Below, piece after piece: positions 6,515 through 8,941 of a stretch of DNA of 8,941 bases. This DNA comes from an uncultured Bacteroidota bacterium. Lineage in GTDB: Bacteria; Bacteroidota; Bacteroidia; B-17B0; Aurantibacillaceae. Within the stretch, counting starts at the first letter, position 1, and every line of letters starts with the position of its first letter. The stretch is taken from positions 1-8,941 of the forward strand of contig CALMNJ010000243.1 of the NCBI GenBank assembly GCA_937868675.1, read 5' to 3'. The notes under the pieces were generated by a model, which had not been told where the DNA came from, searched no databases, and saw only the letters and a list, made by a program, of their open reading frames with translations. The translations under genes and the position numbers were made by a program.

Positions 6515-8818
6515 ATGACATTTAACATTAAAAAGACCTGTTTTGCATTGTTGCTGCTTTCCATGCAACTTGGAGCCCAAAGCTCAGCAAATGAAATCTG
6601 GACAACCATCAAGGAGCGGGAAGTAAATCGGAGGGGAGAGCGACAGATTGTTCCAATGAAATATCAGACCTTCAGACTCAATCTCAGCGCCCTTAAGCAA
6701 ACGCTTGCCACAGCGCCATCTGAACGTAATAAACCGGTTAACCTCAGTTCCTGCATCATTACACTTCCGATGCCCGACGGAACAACACAGCGCTTCAGAG
6801 TGGTAAACAGCCCGATTATGACCGAAGAATTGGCCGCCGCCTATCCTGATATTCAAACCTACAGTATAAAAGGAATTGACAACACTTATGCCAATGGTAA
6901 AATAGACTGGAATGAGTTTGGATTTCACGCCATGGTTTTGAGTCCGGAGGGTAATTTTTTTGTAGACCCTTATTGCCTTAACAACACGGCTGACTACATC
7001 TCCTATTACACCAACGACTTCGTGAAAGACCCCGCTCAAATACTTCCGGAAGCAGGCCTCATTACTGGCAATGAGGGACAAAGAAAACCAATTCAAACCT
7101 CCACTCAGGGTACCGGCGCCAAACCAGCGGCTGTGCCTGTGGCGCCTTGTGTTGGCACACAACTCAAATCATACCGCCTGGCAGTAGCATGTACCGGCGA
7201 GTATGCGGTTGCTGCTACCGGACAAACCGGACCAAGTGTAGCACAAACACTTGCAAAGATTGTCACCAGTGTTAATCGCGTGGATGGCGTTTATGAAACC
7301 GAAGTGGCAGTACGTCTGGTTCTGGTAAGTACCGAAACGGCGGTTGTTTTCACAAGTGGGTCTTCTGACCCTTTTAATGGTAATAACAACGCTAATACAC
7401 TTATTGGCGAGAGTCAGACAGTGATTACAAACGCCATTGGTAGCGCCAACTTCGATATTGGTCACACGTTTAGCACGGGGGGCGGCGGTCTGGCCTATCT
7501 TGGTTGCGTATGCAATAATACTAACAAAGCCCGGGGCATTACAGGCAGCCCGAGCCCTGTTGGTGACCCATATGATATTGATTATGTGGCGCACGAAATG
7601 GGCCATCAGTTTGGAGGCGAACACACATTTAACGCCATCACAGGCTCCTGTAACGGAAACCGGTCAACCAACGCGGCCGTTGAGCCCGGAAGCGGTATCA
7701 CAATTATGGCCTATGCAGGAATTTGTGGAAACATTGATAATCTCGGCAGCCACAGCATTCCCTATTTTCATGCAATCAGTTACGATCAAATTGTGAATTT
7801 TACAGGTGGTCTCGGGCTCGCCTGCGCATCCAGCAGTGCTACCGTCAATCATCCGCCGGTAGTGAACCCACTCACCGATTACGTGATACCATTTGGCACA
7901 CCTTTTTATCTTACCGGGTCGGCTACCGACCCTGATGGTGACCCACTCACCTACTCCTGGGAAGAAACGGATATTGGTACTTCGGCCGCAAGCTGGAATG
8001 CAGGTGTAAAACCGTATTTTATGTCCTATGCCCCTACCATACTTACTACACGTTATTTTCCGAAAGCTTCAGTAGTTGCGGCCGGAAATTATACTAATAC
8101 CCGCGGAGAATACCTCACCAGTTCGCCACAAGCCCTTAAGTTCAGGTTAACGGCCCGTGATGGAAAAATGGGAGGCGGTGGTGTTTGCAGCGCCAACATG
8201 AATCTTACTGTTGATGCCTCAGGCCCCTTTGTGGTTACATATCCATCGGCCACAGGAATCAGCTGGGTTTCAGGAACGTCTCAAAACGTTACATGGGATG
8301 TGAACGGCACTGATTCCGGACCTGTGAGTTGCGATTCGGTAAAAGTGCTTATCTCTTACAACAGTGGTAACTCATACAGCGTACTGCTGGGCTCAACGGC
8401 CAATGATGGCATTGAAAGCATTACGGTGCCTACCGTAACGGCGAGTATTTTTACATGCAGGATACGGGTTGAGAGCAAGGGCAATGTTTTTTATGATATT
8501 GGAAACAATGATTTTACCATAAGTACAGCAACCGATGTGGGCGTTCCTGAGATTTCATCTTCCAATGCCGTGGGCCTATCAGCCTGGCCCAATCCCGCAA
8601 CAACTGTTATTAATGTTTCGGCAGCAAACCTCGATGCGGCTTCTGAAACCCTGTTAAGTGTAACCGATGTGGTTGGCAAAGAGTTGATGCATATTAACTA
8701 TGGCCGGCGGGGTAATTTGGTAACCACAACCGACGTATCGGCACTCGCTGCAGGCGTTTATTATCTGCGTGTAAGCAACAGTTCAAGAGCAGGGGTGTAC
8801 CGAATCATTAAGCAGTAA
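6515..8818 (+). CDS. Secreted reprolysin-like zinc metalloprotease with T9SS type A sorting domain
   Basis: A 767-residue exported endopeptidase of the metzincin type. In order: a Sec signal peptide (1-21, likely cut after LGA before QS; the lone Cys9 is not in a lipobox); a propeptide-like region (about 22-205) with Cys80 and Cys154; a reprolysin-like catalytic domain (about 212-435) with the zinc site HEMGHQFGGEH, ligands H360, H364 and H370, and base E361; a Met-turn IMAYAGIC with M398; a Ca-binding-type PKD/cadherin-like domain (about 443-565) with DPDGDP at 472-477; a second beta-rich module (about 570-672); and a C-terminal sorting domain (686-767) with AWPNPATT and DVSALAAGVYYLRV. In T9SS substrates this last domain directs passage across the outer membrane and is removed or attached to the surface. 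The natural substrate is unknown. The catalytic site looks intact. The start is set by the signal peptide. It appears to be its own unit, closed by the terminator at 8840. Confidence 0.93.
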   Translation: MTFNIKKTCFALLLLSMQLGAQSSANEIWTTIKEREVNRRGERQIVPMKYQTFRLNLSALKQTLATAPSERNKPVNLSSCIITLPMPDGTTQRFRVVNSPIMTEELAAAYPDIQTYSIKGIDNTYANGKIDWNEFGFHAMVLSPEGNFFVDPYCLNNTADYISYYTNDFVKDPAQILPEAGLITGNEGQRKPIQTSTQGTGAKPAAVPVAPCVGTQLKSYRLAVACTGEYAVAATGQTGPSVAQTLAKIVTSVNRVDGVYETEVAVRLVLVSTETAVVFTSGSSDPFNGNNNANTLIGESQTVITNAIGSANFDIGHTFSTGGGGLAYLGCVCNNTNKARGITGSPSPVGDPYDIDYVAHEMGHQFGGEHTFNAITGSCNGNRSTNAAVEPGSGITIMAYAGICGNIDNLGSHSIPYFHAISYDQIVNFTGGLGLACASSSATVNHPPVVNPLTDYVIPFGTPFYLTGSATDPDGDPLTYSWEETDIGTSAASWNAGVKPYFMSYAPTILTTRYFPKASVVAAGNYTNTRGEYLTSSPQALKFRLTARDGKMGGGGVCSANMNLTVDASGPFVVTYPSATGISWVSGTSQNVTWDVNGTDSGPVSCDSVKVLISYNSGNSYSVLLGSTANDGIESITVPTVTASIFTCRIRVESKGNVFYDIGNNDFTISTATDVGVPEISSSNAVGLSAWPNPATTVINVSAANLDAASETLLSVTDVVGKELMHINYGRRGNLVTTTDVSALAAGVYYLRVSNSSRAGVYRIIKQ

Positions 8819-8839
8819 GCCAAAGCCATTTATAAATAA

Positions 8840-8875
8840 AAAAACCCGGAACTGCTTTAAAGGTTCCGGGTTTTT
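8840..8875. terminator. Strong bidirectional hairpin terminator
   Basis: A perfect 13-bp inverted repeat, AAAAACCCGGAAC (8840-8852) with GTTCCGGGTTTTT (8863-8875), encloses a 10-base loop. The + strand ends in a T-run followed by ATTTA, and the upstream A-rich arm gives a T-run on the - strand. The stem could extend into the flanking TAAAT/ATTTA with a two-A bulge. It lies 21 bases after the metalloprotease stop and 17 bases past the stop of the opposing gene, so it fits as a shared terminator of two convergent genes. Confidence 0.9.
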
Positions 8876-8892
8876 ATTTAAAGTCAGGGCCT

Positions 8893-8941
8893 TTAGGTAT
8901 TCACCAAAAGCTTAAAGCCTTTACCGTGTATATTAATGATC
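8893..8941 (-). CDS. C-terminal tail of a probable OmpR-family response regulator (cut by the window edge)
   Basis: Reading the - strand from the right edge, one frame gives IINIHGKGFKLLVNT and then a TAA stop at 8895-8893. The pattern hydrophobic-x-N-hydrophobic-H/R-G-x-G-F/Y-K-L is the final beta hairpin of the winged-helix DNA-binding domain of OmpR/PhoB-type response regulators, and the HGKGFKL form is common in Bacteroidota members. Only 15 codons are visible, so the call rests on one short motif. Its place, converging on a bidirectional terminator, supports a real gene end. The sensor kinase and targets are outside the window. Confidence 0.55.
   Translation of the reverse strand, partial: IINIHGKGFKLLVNT

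Overview
The window reads as a stretch of chromosome from a member of the phylum Bacteroidota. The main reasons are a secreted metalloprotease ending in a type IX secretion (T9SS) sorting domain, several starts preceded by the Bacteroidota -7 promoter motif TAnnTTTG, little sign of Shine-Dalgarno sequences, and protein families typical of the group. Genes are tightly packed. No stretch of 300 bases lacks a gene, and I see no rRNA, tRNA, CRISPR array, insertion sequence or other mobile element. Seven genes run on the + strand, the first cut by the window edge, and the tail of a - strand gene converges on them at the right edge.

Left block (1-862): the 3' end of a deoxynucleoside kinase gene, overlapped by one base by a GTG-start gene for a GHKL-type ATP-binding protein of the SiaB-like/DUF6272 type. 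Surface-polysaccharide block (962-3380): a GT4 glycosyltransferase followed 7 bases later by a TTG-start polytopic membrane protein of the Wzx/polysaccharide-export type. This is a probable two-gene unit that adds a sugar and moves a lipid-linked glycan across the inner membrane.

Selenium block (3437-5540): mnmH (tRNA 2-selenouridine synthase) and selD (selenophosphate synthase) overlap by 8 bases. SelD makes selenophosphate and MnmH uses it to change 2-thiouridine to 2-selenouridine at the tRNA wobble position. No selenocysteine-insertion gene is visible here, and SelD carries Cys rather than Sec at its active site. Then come nadK (5562-6440, NAD kinase) and a large reprolysin-like zinc metalloprotease (6515-8818), predicted to be exported by Sec and T9SS.

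Right edge: a strong hairpin terminator (8840-8875) that looks usable from both strands, then the last 15 codons of a - strand gene resembling the C-terminus of an OmpR-family response regulator. I see no clearly new biological system. The points most worth a second look are the promoter boxes lying 4-9 bases from start codons (possible leaderless mRNAs), a Walker A change in MnmH, the SiaB-like kinase overlapping a nucleoside kinase gene, and the convergent regulator tail.
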